DNA of 64,000 bases from Homarus americanus (taxonomy: Eukaryota > Arthropoda > Malacostraca > Decapoda > Nephropidae): assembly GCF_018991925.1 (NCBI RefSeq), contig NW_024724368.1, forward strand, positions 7,049,803 through 7,113,802. The letters run 5' to 3'. Each line of letters begins with the position of its first letter. Positions within the stretch are counted from its first letter, which is position 1. The position numbers were made by a program, and so were the translations under genes. Shown here one piece after another: positions 1 through 10,893 of this stretch. The notes beneath the pieces are model-generated. The model saw only the letters and a list, made by a program, of their open reading frames with translations. It made no database searches and was not told the DNA's origin.

Positions 1-170
1 AAGAGAGACCGGCCAGAATATGAACCACTAGGCAGAGACGTGAAGGTTGTGTACACCGTAACACCACCTCAAGAATCTCCTCTAACGCTCAAGTTCTTTC
101 CAAAACTATCTTTTATCTAGATAAATAATTTTCTGTTACATTAATAACACAAGTAGATAAATTAGATACA

Positions 171-425
171 ATGAACTTAAAGTTTCTCTTGGTGTCGCTG
201 GCTCTTTATGTGTGTGGTAGTGGCGGTGTTGGGGAAGAAGCCCAAAGACAAGTGCGCGATAAGTACACCCAACGTCGACTTCAAGGTGTCGAAGGAGGGA
301 GTAGAGAAGATGATCGCCCGAAATGCGCTCGAGAGGGTGAAGGACGACAAAGAGGGGTCCTTAAGGTCGTCTGCCCCGATGAAACCTCGGTGATGGTAGA
401 AGCACCGAAGCCCCACCACGGGTGA
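171..425 (+). CDS. possible small secreted protein, or candidate first exon of Twdl-A
   Basis: An 84-codon open frame starts with a convincing signal-peptide-like stretch (MNLKFLLVSLALYVC). The following 200 bases are clearly more GC-rich than the flanks. However, the codon pattern after about 215 looks more gene-like (G/C at third positions) in the next frame (208-393, with residues KKPKDKCAISTPNVDFK), so either the frame shifts there, the locus is a pseudogene, or splicing joins part of it elsewhere. I do not recognise the family. An alternative reading is that the first seven codons, ending TTG before GTGTCG, are the first coding exon of the Tweedle gene whose second exon begins at 2070. 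That would give MNLKFLL followed by VLISTLLAATAAD, a good signal peptide, but the donor is poor compared with GTGAGT in the two sister genes. No clear TATA box is visible. Confidence 0.3.
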   Translation: MNLKFLLVSLALYVCGSGGVGEEAQRQVRDKYTQRRLQGVEGGSREDDRPKCAREGEGRQRGVLKVVCPDETSVMVEAPKPHHG

Positions 426-431
426 GCCCAT

Positions 432-1590
432 CCACAGCTCTACAATAATTATTTCCTCATATATTTAATCTGAATACACAACTCTATTTTAGCTTTATAA
501 TGCAACTTCTCTGTACATTTACTTTTTTCCTCTCTTTATTTCTGCCTCACCTCTGTCCTCACTATCAACACTGGTCTGTAAGTTACGGTACATTGTCCCT
601 GTACAATATGGTGTTGACCACATTACATCATAGTTACAGAACACTCCAGTAACAGCACCATGTTTTGGTCACCTTCCATCCTGACACCAAATGTTCTACA
701 GTATAAGCAGCTGCTGTTCATTCATTAAGTAGTTTCTTGTGCTTTAGAATACAGTGGTCCACGTGGAACTAAAACCATTGTTTTTGGTAAGTGTGGAGGG
801 GGGGGGGCACTTAACCATAACCACAACAGTGAAGAATACAAGGTGTTGAAAGTACACGAGCATCTGATATGAACGTCACACTTAGCGGAGATAATGTTTC
901 ACAGGTGAATGAATCACGAAGGGGCTGACGCTCCTCTCCAAGTGCTATCTTAATTTTACTTCATTAAACATAAGATTACGTCTTTATGAAGAAGAGAGTT
1001 TAGGCAAGGCACAGACACCAACCTGCGCCCGCCGGTGCCATCCACTCAGAAATTCCATTAATTTTGGCATTGAAAACAACCTGACGAAGTTTAGGAGTGA
1101 CTTGAGCATTCCTTGCAGCCTGCAGTTGAAAAGGTGAAAGAAGGTCCCATAGGCAAGACTGCCCGTTAGGAACAGTGTAGACAGAGGACAGTGTAAGGAA
1201 ACGATAAGGCCGTTAAAGTGGATCTTGGATACTTGGGATTCGTTAAGGATGTTTTCCGGGATATTTGTTTTGTTTTTTTCTTAAGTAAAAGTCTACTGTT
1301 CGTAAAGCTGTGGTCACACTAATGTTTCCTCTCAGAATAAATTCACCGTAGCGTTGATTTTTCAACGAACTGCTCAAGTTGTCTGTACAGCGACAACATA
1401 TTTGTTGTCGAAAATGGGACGATACGAAGCGTCTGAGAATCCACGGTACGGTGGGTTGAAATTTGCTAGTCTATTGTATTAATAAGATTTACACCGTTCT
1501 TATGTCTTCTTATTAAAGTTAAAGTGTACAAAAATTTGTAAGTATATTTCAATAACAAAACACGGGCAAAAATGCCATAGTAAATAAATA

Positions 1591-1661
<71 letters not shown>

Positions 1662-2069
1662 ATCACAACGGGAATTTCATTTGACTCGAGTACTTGTGTC
1701 ACTTTTGTAAAACTTCGCTTGGACGCTACAATCGTTTCTTTTTCGCCTTGGTCTTCTTTAACAGGACCACACATCTCACTAAAGCGGTTAATGCTGCCAT
1801 GCAAACATGCAATGAAGCCCGGGCACCTGGCCAATGGCTCCTTTCGTCAGTGTGACCAGTGTGACGATCGTACTGTTGACTTATTGCCTGTGGATGAAAT
1901 GCTATCGTGGATTTATTGCAGGGAAAACTCGAGTGTGATCGTAGCTTTAGGGGTTGCATAAACATTGTATAACACTAGGTTAAAACCTTAAGCCCTCCGT
2001 ATGAAATAATGTCTCAAACCTATTTTTACATTACATTCATTGGGTGGATAACAAAACATTATATTACAG
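432..2069. other. intergenic or intronic sequence upstream of Twdl-A exon 2
   Basis: No supported gene. It contains a G run near 795-806 and an (AAT)n microsatellite at 1590-1661. The open frames around 1466-1965 on both strands overlap each other and the microsatellite, and match nothing I recognise. The 3' edge is a good splice acceptor (ATATTACAG at 2061-2069) for the Tweedle exon that follows. No Met-Lys-Phe-Leu micro-exon with a GTGAGT donor, as in the sister genes, was found here. Confidence 0.6.
1590..1661. repeat. (AAT)n microsatellite
   Basis: About 24 perfect AAT units, read on the minus strand as a poly-Tyr/poly-Ile open frame that should not be taken as a gene. Confidence 0.95.
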
Positions 2070-3779
2070 GTTTTGATATCAACACTTCTGGCTGCCACAG
2101 CCGCTGATTTCCAAGGCTACAGCGTGCCCACTCCCCCGCCTGTAACATACTCAAGCGGAGGCTGTAAAGATAGGGAAATCCTTCATGTGGACGGCACCTG
2201 TGTTGTTCCCACAATTAACCGCCGCCTGTTCCTCTACACCGTTCCTGAACTGCCCCCGTCTTATGGCCCACCACCACATATCCCACCACCTAAGGTGGAC
2301 CAAAACATCTTGTTCATCCGCACTCCTGAAGGAGGCCAGGGACCTGAGCCCATCATCGTGCCGCCGCCCAGGCAGCAACACGTAGTGTACGTCCTCAACA
2401 AACAGTCAGACCAGAGTCAGCGAGTCATCGAGGTTCCTGCTCCACCGTCCGAGAACCCTGAGGTGTACTTCGTCAACTATGGTGAAGGAGATAACCCGAC
2501 CCTGCCTGGTGGTATAGACTTCCAGACCGCCCTCAACTCTGCAATCCAAGGTGATGGTCAGGTCATCGCCGGCACTGGAGCAGGTGGTAGCCCTGGTAGT
2601 GGTCTAAATAACGTTGGAGTGGGTACTGGATTTGGTGGTACTGGAGCTTTTGGGATTCAGTCAACCGTGCAAACCCCTGGTGCCAGCTACAACCCGCCAA
2701 CAGACACCTACAATCCTCCCACAGACACCTACAATCCTCCCACAGACACCTACAATCCTCCCAAGGACACCTACAATCCTCCCACAGACACCTACAATCC
2801 TCCCACAGACACCTACAATCCTCCCAAAGACACCTACAATCCTCCCAAGGACACCTACAATCCTCCCACAGACACCGACAATCCTCCCACAGACACCGAC
2901 AATCCTCCCAAGGACACCTACAATCCTCCCAAGGACACCTACAATCCTCCTACAGACACCTACAATCCTCCCAAGGACACCTACAATCCTCCCAAGGACA
3001 CCTACAATCCTCCCAGGACACCTACAATCCTCCCAAGGACAATCCCCCCACAGACACCTACAATCCCCCACAGACACCTACAATCCTCCTACAATCCTCC
3101 TACAGACACCTACAATCCTCCTCAATCCTCCCAGGACACCTCATCCTCCCAAGACATCTCAATCCTCCCAGGATGCCTACGACCTCCCACAGACACCTAC
3201 AATCCCCACAGATACCTACAATCCTCCCACAGACACCTACAATCCCCACAGACCTACCTCCAATCCCCACAGACACCTACAATCCTCCCACAGACACCTA
3301 CAATCCTCCTACAGACACAATCCTCCCAAGGACACCTACAATCCTCCCACAGACACCTACAATCCTCCCAAGGACACCCTCCAGGACACCTACAATCCCC
3401 CACAGATCCACCTAATCCACCCACCTACACCCACCTACAGCTACAAATACCCACCTGCCTCCCTACACCCACCTACAAGCCTCCTACACCCAAGCCTACA
3501 AGCCTCCTACACCCACCTACAAGCCTCCTACACCCACCTACAAGCCTCCTACACCCACCTGCCTCCACACCCACCTACAAGCCTCCTACACCCACCTACA
3601 AGCCACCCACACCCACCTACAAGCCTCCTACACCCACCTACAAGCCTCCTACACCCACCTACAAGCCTCCTACACCCACCTACAAGCCTCCTACACCCAC
3701 CTACAAACCTCCCACACCCACCTACAAGCCTCCTACATCCACCTACAAGCCTCCCACAAGTTTGTACACCGCTCCTTAA
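2070..3779 (+). CDS. Tweedle-family (DUF243) cuticle protein Twdl-A, exon 2, proline-rich tail
   Basis: Secreted structural protein of the chitin-based cuticle. The exon begins right after acceptor ATATTACAG. Its first codons (VLISTLLAATAAD) complete a signal peptide whose first residues lie in an upstream exon, probably Met-Lys-Phe-Leu as in the sister genes. Exon residues about 30-160 carry the DUF243 blocks: a Cys pair (GGCKDREILHVDGTCVVP), RLFLYTVPE, NILFIRTPE, IIVPPP, HVVYVLNKQ, VIEVPAPP, EVYFVNYGEGDNPTLPGG. A Gly-rich linker follows, then from about 2690 a long TDTYNPP/KDTYNPP array (21-bp unit), a mixed-frame part, and (PTPTYKPP)n to a YTAP end and stop, like the YSAP end of Twdl-C. 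Several indels in the repeat change frame and the frame returns before the end; all three forward frames are stop-free. A polyadenylation signal AATAAA is at 4056-4061. At about 570 residues from this exon it is long for the family. Function is inferred from family membership. Confidence 0.8.
   Translation, partial: VLISTLLAATAADFQGYSVPTPPPVTYSSGGCKDREILHVDGTCVVPTINRRLFLYTVPELPPSYGPPPHIPPPKVDQNILFIRTPEGGQGPEPIIVPPPRQQHVVYVLNKQSDQSQRVIEVPAPPSENPEVYFVNYGEGDNPTLPGGIDFQTALNSAIQGDGQVIAGTGAGGSPGSGLNNVGVGTGFGGTGAFGIQSTVQTPGASYNPPTDTYNPPTDTYNPPTDTYNPPKDTYNPPTDTYNPPTDTYNPPKDTYNPPKDTYNPPTDTDNPPTDTDNPPKDTYNPPKDTYNPPTDTYNPPKDTYNPPKDTYNPPRTPTILPRTIPPQTPTIPHRHLQSSYNPPTDTYNPPQSSQDTSSSQDISILPGCLRPPTDTYNPHRYLQSSHRHLQSPQTYLQSPQTPTILPQTPTILLQTQSSQGHLQSSHRHLQSSQGHPPGHLQSPTDPPNPPTYTHLQLQIPTCLPTPTYKPPTPKPTSLLHPPTSLLHPPTSLLHPPASTPTYKPPTPTYKPPTPTYKPPTPTYKPPTPTYKPPTPTYKPPTPTYKPPTPTYKPPTSTYKPPTSLYTAP
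2690..3770 (+). repeat. in-gene coding minisatellite (21-bp TDTYNPP, then TYKPPTP units)
   Basis: Direct repeats of a 21-bp unit coding TDTYNPP or KDTYNPP run from 2690 to about 3010. An irregular middle with units in other frames (reading as QTPTILP and RHLQSSH) runs to about 3420. A second family (cacccacctacaagcctcct) then runs to 3770. Units keep tight C-rich, A-rich composition and lack stop codons in every forward frame. Confidence 0.9.
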
Positions 3780-4344
3780 CAAGACCTCCTAAACAATGGC
3801 CAAGCTGCTTCTCGTCCATGCGTTACTAACTTAAACAAGCCTTCTCCTCTTGGAACAACATTATTACACACATAAACACCAACATAAATCGGTACAGAAC
3901 ATGAAACTGAAGAGATCTTGTACCGTTAGTGTAAACGAGCTACTTACAGCGAATTACAATGATTATTATTACTGTATATTGTTCAGGTAAGTAATTTCTT
4001 AATAATGTCATTGTATCCGACATGGGGTTAGCATAATTCCCATTAGCATTGTAAAAATAAAAGATTTCCGAATCTTTAGCATTGATTATTATTCATTATC
4101 CGTGTTTGAGTCAAATTTTAGGTTAGTTAATGGATCTACAGTATAAGTCCAGGAAAAACAACAACGAAATCTAGAAGAAAACCTGATTGTTGTTCAGTAA
4201 AATATAAAAAAAGCCTCAAATTTATAAAAGTGGATGAATATTATAATATAAATGTATAGAAACAGTTCTTTGTAGACATGCAGCTTTTAGGGGTCAATCT
4301 GGAGTGTATTCAATACATGAAATGAAATTTAATATTTGAGAATA
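3780..4344. other. 3' UTR and downstream AT-rich sequence of Twdl-A
   Basis: Contains the probable 3' UTR with AATAAA at 4056-4061, then AT-rich sequence with no supported feature up to the MITE. Confidence 0.5.
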
Positions 4345-4631
4345 CAGTACAGGTCAAATATTTGGAACTTGACTGTTGCTAGTTTGGAGGGGAATTTTGG
4401 GCTCACTTTGCTCAATATTTGATGCTCAATGCAATGGAGAGAGTCTTTTCTGTGGAAACGCTAAAAAAATAAACTTCCGATTTGACAAGTTTTGTTAGCG
4501 GAGAAATTATCGACGAAGATGGTATCGTCCCAGTCCCTCTGAACTCTCGATCTGCATTGCATTAAGCATCAGATATTGACCAAAACCGTCCACCAAACAA
4601 CAGTCAAGTCCCAAATAATTACCCAAAACAG
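4345..4631. mobile_element. mariner-like MITE (non-autonomous, TA target)
   Basis: A 287-bp inverted-repeat element flanked by TA on both sides (4343-4344 and 4632-4633). The left end starts CAGTACAGGTCAAATATTTG and the reverse complement of the right end starts CTGTTTTGGGTAATTATTTG. The best-matching inner part of the arms is GGRACTTGACTGTTG, and similarity continues inward through the CAATATTTGATGCTCAATGC / CAATATCTGATGCTTAATGC pair. TA duplication plus CAGT-type ends fit Tc1/mariner. No transposase frame is present, so it would need help in trans. Arms have diverged, so it is old. Confidence 0.7.
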
Positions 4632-4633
4632 TA

Positions 4634-7600
4634 TTAGCATCCGAAACTGGTATGATTAACTTTCAAATGATAAAAGCCCGATTCTCACCAATAAGTTCAA
4701 TAACCAACTAAAACTATAAAAGTCCTTTAGACGGATGTAAGTTAAACACGTACCTGTACTAAACTAAATCCTATTCGACAGAAGAATGTTACACTCGTAT
4801 AAAAGGTCTAGAGTATTAGCTTTAGAAACATGTATATCAACAGAACAGATCTATACAATACTACATTTACGATAACTGCCGTATTTCAAAAAGAATTAAC
4901 GATTTAAAACATTTTGAAATCTGATTTTTCCACATTATTTGTTTTTCTAATAACCTTTAAACAAACTAACTCCTAAGCCAGTAGGTTCACCAGTACCCAC
5001 ACCCTGTATAGAGAGACCAACCCCGTCAGGAGCGGATTAAACGTACTCGGGGCCTGAGATTACTTTTATTTTGAGGACCCTTTTCTCTCGACACTTATTT
5101 AACAATACTATACAAGTACATTGTATAGTATATTTACACAATTTACGGATACAGTCTTTAGACTAACTGAGTAAACAACCATAAGGTCATTAATACAGTG
5201 TATTGTGCCGTTGGCTAAAATAAAACAGTAGTTACAAGGCCCCGACCCCCAAAAAAAAAAAATATATATATATATATACACAACGTGAATTGATCGTCCT
5301 CGAATACTGGACCTGAAGCTTTTAGTCTCAGTTGCTTCATTGATATATGCCACTGAACCCAGTGGCTTTACAGAAATCTTTATGGGAGAAAATGAAATTT
5401 GTTCTAAATAAATCGCATGTTGTTCGTGAACTTGCACTCCAAGGCAGAGAAGAGAGTGAACTGTCAATGGTTCCAACACTTCACAACAGAAATAATCATG
5501 TTTCAGGTTGTACCTTATGTAACGGAAATGATCCTACTGTATATGTCTATTTAATATGATCAGCCAGAACACCAGGATTTAGGATCTGGACCACAGGGAA
5601 TCCTCATGCAATCTTCGAAAAACATTACCTAACAACCCAAAAAAATTTACGGACTGTCAATGTGAGACAGTTAAATTAGGAAGGGTACATTAATAATATA
5701 CAGTATATAAAACGAGACTTATTTCTCTCATTTACATTTAGAAACTTTGAATAACAAAACCCACCTTGGCATGACTACACGTAAAAAGGTTTACCGTGTG
5801 TCAGCCTCTGCAAGGTTTATATTAATTTTTGTCAATTATTGGTAAGTGATGAAATGGATTCACGAACTAACAAAATGAAACGACTGTATATAATAGGCTA
5901 TAACCATCAGTGCGATGGTTCACTACTAGCTCTCTTCAATGTATGGCTGTTGACATTTTTGATTGGCGAGTGAGGGTCCTACTACTACTGCTTTGGTGTC
6001 ATATTTCCGGTGATTAACCGTACCTGTAAATCAAACTAACTTTCAAATTAAGACTCCCCAACAGAAACCCGTTTACATATTATTACCAATCGGGTCGGAT
6101 CATCACTTTCGTTGTCTTCCACCACGCAACACTTTAATATCGCCCCTCCAACATCATTTTCATCCAAAATAACACGAACAGTTGCGAAAATGTGTTCCTA
6201 CATCCCCTGTGGTAACCCGTGTCTCCAAACGGCATCGTCGCAGTAGTAGTATGGGTATTGGTCGTGTAACGACGTGTAATTAACCCATTTATATAATCGT
6301 TCTGTTTCTTGATTTATATACATAATCACCCCCTGTAACTTTCCACTGGCTATGAGTTGGCATGTTCATGTCACGTGATCGGCAGCTCCCTAAGGTGCGG
6401 CCAGTAACTGCTTAGAGTTGCATTAAGAAGCCGGCGCCCTGGGGCCATTGTTACTCGACGACTCACATAGGTCAGACGTATTTAAGCAAGTCTATTTACA
6501 TAGCCTCTGTCCTTCTCTTAACACTCATAGCTACAGTGATTAAGTTATGGTTGATTTACACTTTGGAATTGTCTTAGTAGTTCCTAAATAAATGGATAAC
6601 AGACAATTGGGTTTCGCTACTAAACCCAATATAATATAAACGTTCCGGCCTAGTTAAAAGGCCTGGAACATTAAGACGTGATTGGTGGATAGGTTTGCTA
6701 TAGGTCATAAAGTTGGCCGTTTGGCCAATTTTATGGGATACGGCTTCTCTCAGAACTGGGGGCCATTCAAAAAAGCTCATCGAGCCTCAATGCAATAAAT
6801 GACAACACAAGGTAAACTATTGGCGACCTACCCGTCGCTCATTTTTCATGGAAAATTCATTTTAAATTGCCGTAATTTCACTGAATTTTGCAGCGGACAC
6901 TGTCGTAGTTGTTAAAATGTGGTTCTTTTTAACTCAAAACTAACCTTTAAAAACCTAACAGTTGATAAGAAACACAATCGGCCGAAGCGTTGTTAAAAGA
7001 CCGCACCAACTTAACCAAAGAAACCTACTTAACCTTATCTAACTTCTTAACCCCCCCCCCGGCGTATTAAACGGAAATAACTTACTAAACACTGTGCGGA
7101 AGATAAATAGGGAGTGGGTCGGCCTAATCCACTGATTTATCGCGAGGGAAGACGAAGTGCGAGCTTAAGGGCCGAATTATCTACCAAACGACAAATTTGT
7201 CCAAGAAATGAAACTCATATCCCGGTAGACCGCACACTCTAGTAACACCGGAAAAAAGTTAGGGTAGATTCGGAAAAAAAGACAACTATGGAACTCTATA
7301 TTGATTTCTATTTAAGGAGATAAATCAAAAAATAAAAATAAAAATAATAAATACTCTGTAGCGTTTTCACGGAATTTTTTGTTTAATTTAATTTTCATTA
7401 AAAACACATTTTTGATCACACAAAGTGGGTATGGCTGTGAAGTAAAGGGAAATTGTAGGATAAAAAAACTTAAAAAAATTACAAAACTTAACCTATTACA
7501 TAAAACTTTAAATGGTGTAATATTCAAGAGCAGGTGCCCAGGTTAAGGAGCCTTTTTAGAACAATTTTCGATAAAAAAAGTTCTTCGGTTTATCAAGAAC

Positions 7601-9396
7601 ATCCCAAAAAAGTTGGAGGAAAGAAATTTTGGTATTTTTGCGTTTACACACCACACATTCCTACCACTAATCTATTATAATATTCTAATAAGACGTCTAA
7701 TTATAAGATAATTTTCATCTATTACATTACCGGCGTAAATGTATAATAACGGAGATAGGGTATCCAAAATTTTCTCTATTTTCTTCCAATAATCTTCTGT
7801 CATTATCGCCTGCCTCACCTCCAACACTGCCAACACTGCGTGTCTCCTGCATCTCCTTCAAAAATCATCACGCGGCCAATCAAAAGCGTTTTTGTTTTTG
7901 CAACCTAGAGGATAACTACAAAACTCTGTTATTTGTTAGTATGTAGAGACAGCACTAAAATTTACTCTATATATACTGTTTCTCGCGTATTTATATTTTT
8001 CCAGTTTTTTTTCTTGTTCGATTTCACTGACTAAGAGTACAATTTTGATCGGTCTCTGGTTCTCCACTGCCGAAAACACTCCTAGGGCAAAATAAAGGAG
8101 CCCCAGCGAGTTAGTAGCCACACGTTTTGTTTAACTGAGAGCACAATTCACACTTGGAATAGTCACACGTCTTTATAGTTACTCACATTCTGAAATGAGA
8201 AGCTCGGATAGGTGTAACAAGAAGAAAAACTGAACAGATCCGTCAGACAACTCCTAAGTGTCACTGCCACGCTCCCAGGTCAGGCTGCCATAATTCCGAC
8301 TGTTTTACCGAACGCTCTAGTTGGGTTGTCTTCCTCGGGTTGTGATTGGCTACGACCATGATGTCATAAAAACGTTTTCTTTGTTAAATGTCATACATAT
8401 AAAGGATACCAGCAACAATTCATTTCCTTTTTACTATTATTATGCATATATATATATATAGTATGAAATATTGCTCTTTAGATTCTTCAAACAACTTTAA
8501 AATCGGGTGGAGCAGTAGTATATTGAATAAAAGAGATAAAAAAGAGTTCAAGGAGTAGAAAATGGAGTGATACCACAATATCATAGAAAATGCACTGTTG
8601 AAATGGATAACTATTATAATATATATAATTTTAAAATGTGTAATAAAATAACCACAAATAAAGAACTAACAGCAACGGACTCACCGAAAGCCGATGTATA
8701 ACGGCGTGTAGATGCTTTTGACAAAGGCTCTACAGTGAAAGTCATATGGAAGGCGCTGAACTTACGGAGGTATCAGGCGGGGAACCCCCATGTTCATCAG
8801 AAAACTCCAATACTTTTCCTGATTGCAGTATTGTACTCAGGCATTTTTAATTACTATTAACCTCAGAATATCCCCTAATATCAAGAGCACATGGCTTCAA
8901 ATGGCCTCAAAATGCCCATGATATTAGTCAGATTTAAAAAAAAATCTGGGGGGCTTACAGTTAACCCCCCACCTCCCAGATGGATGGGCTCGATTTGCTG
9001 GTCAGGTTCCCCCACCCAAAACTTCTTGGACCACCCCTGGAACTCAAACACGGAACAGGACGAAATGACTGTCTTTGTGTTCCTAGTAGACATCATCCTC
9101 TCGTGCCAACTCATCATAAAGCAGTGTTACTAAACACTCAATTATAAAAAGAAGGAAATCCAATGAAATACCTTCATAATTATTCTATATCATATTATTT
9201 TGCATTTGACCCGAAAAAGGCCTAATTAACAGTTCCGGTATTTTTCCGACGGGCCACCGGGGTCGACGTCACGGTCTACCGACCACGACATCGAATTTCA
9301 TGTTTTTACCGTCTAGCAGACGAATTTCCGTCAAACGGCAACACTGCACTCCCTTGGCAACCGATCGACTGATTCAGTCGGGACTCGGAACTCGGA
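4634..9396. other. intergenic sequence, no supported gene
   Basis: AT-rich, with scattered short open frames that are not gene-like. It includes a sequence around 5030-5250 with hAT-like end motifs (AGCGGATTAAACGTACTCGG and GGCCCCGACCCCC), probably a decayed relative of the element at 53911. There is an A12(TA)n run at 5250-5278, a C run at 7051-7060 and a (TA)n run at 8447-8461. Nothing else is supportable. Confidence 0.5.
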
Positions 9397-9988
9397 CGGA
9401 CTGAGCACCTTCAAACGTCTTGCCAAGGATCCAATACTATTTTTTCTAGAGCAATCCATTTTTGTCAATGAAAAAATTCTTTCTTTAAATATTCAATATT
9501 TAACTGAATAGATAAAAAATAATAAACAAATACGCTAAAGTTTATTTTGTTATGTTGAAAAATATTACTAAGCGTAAATTAAACTCTTAACAAGAATATA
9601 AATATTCGATTCATTGTTTCACCAAACTGATTCTAATGTGGATTTTGCAACTTCAGAAGGGAATCCCATTTTTTTTTTAGGGGGGGGGGGGAAGTAACCT
9701 ACTAAAACAAAGACTGGTAATCTTGTATTTAACAGCGTAAAATTAGAATCATTTTGGTGAAGCGACGATTCGAATATTTGTTTTCTTGTTAAAGAGTTTA
9801 ATTTACGCTTATTAATATTATTCAACATAATGAAATAAACTTAAGTGTATTTGTTTATTCTTATTTGTTTTACCTGTTCTATTAAATATTGGATATTTAT
9901 AGCAAGAATTTTTTTCATTGACAAAAATGGATTGCTCTAGAAAAAATAGTATTGGATCCTTGCCAAGGCGTTTAAGGTGCTCAGTCCG
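9397..9988. mobile_element. foldback element (large inverted repeat)
   Basis: Two arms of about 241 bp (9397-9637) and 246 bp (9743-9988) are reverse complements of each other with high but imperfect identity. They are separated by a loop of about 105 bp that carries a T9 and a G12 run. The outer edges read CGGACTGAGCACC on the left and GGTGCTCAGTCCG on the right; the inner edges are GATTCTAA and TTAGAATC. No coding frame of substance lies inside. It fits a foldback or long-TIR non-autonomous DNA element, or an inverted duplication. No clear target duplication was seen at the edges. Confidence 0.75.
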
Positions 9989-10639
9989 ACTGAAATTAAA
10001 AACTGGGTCCCCACTCCTCAGGGAGATACAAAACCTCGAAGAAGTGGTAAAAACAGTCCGAGAACGTTTGGAGTGGAGGACTATGGTCGCCAACCCTCAG
10101 ATATGAAGAAGGTACACTGAGTGAAATACAAGATTACCCAAAAAATATATTTGTAACGTTCTGGAATTAGTATATAATATAGTATATAATTAATAAGATA
10201 ACATTCTCACTCAGAGCGACTTTGTAGATTTATTACTATATACAGTAAATAGTGTACAATTATACCTGGTGTACAGTATGCCCTACTGGTAGAGAATGAA
10301 TCTTTACTGAGCTAGTCAACTTAATGTAGTCACTAATTATACAGTATATGCGAGAATTACTAGTGGGTACATGAGATCACGGAGATTATAGAGGAACTGC
10401 CAATTAACTCCTACCTTCTTGGTCCTTGGCTTACACAAGTAAGTTATTGTAATACCTATTACATAAACAGAAAGACAACAACCAGTGTAGTGATGAATTA
10501 GTACCGGTACATGTATCGTACAAGAGATAATAATAATTAATAATCTTTGTTTAATCACTGAACACTAATCCTTAAAAAAGGTTTTCCAGTGATTGTCTTC
10601 ATAGATTACATCTTTGTGTAAGTCGCAGAATAGATAAAG
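9989..10639. other. intergenic sequence
   Basis: AT-rich spacer with no supported gene or repeat beyond short low-complexity runs. Confidence 0.5.
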
Positions 10640-10893
10640 AGCCATAAAGAATAACAAAAATTAAAAAAAGATCACAAGTGAGAAACAATATATTTATGTT
10701 GTGTTGTCAATAGTAAGAGAAACAATTGAGACCCTGCAATTGTGTGTAAATGAGGTAGAAAGTTAGATCAGCAACCTGGGACTTGGTCACAATTTTCGTG
10801 GTGCCATATGGCAGCAGGGTCTACCATTAGACAATACATTATGTTTCCAATATCTTCCCTGGCGGTAGTACCTCCCTGTTTGGTAGCTGCCTA
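10640..10893. repeat. dispersed repeat, copy 1 (other copy at 53272-53522)
   Basis: About 250 bp, highly similar (roughly nine in ten bases by eye) and in the same orientation as 53272-53522. Shared landmarks are AGAAACAATTGAGACCCTGC, CCATATGGCAGCAGGGTCTA and GGCGGTAGTACCTCCCTGTT. I recognise no coding domain. It is probably an interspersed element, possibly a SINE or MITE; the family is unknown to me. Confidence 0.7.

Noticed and set aside
1466..1965. Facing open frames around 1719-1961 (plus) and 1466-1965 (minus)
   Set aside because: Overlap each other and a microsatellite; no recognisable domain or splice context.
2661..3077. 138-codon minus-strand frame reading GRIVGVC repeats
   Set aside because: Reverse reading of the 21-bp TDTYNPP repeat in Twdl-A.
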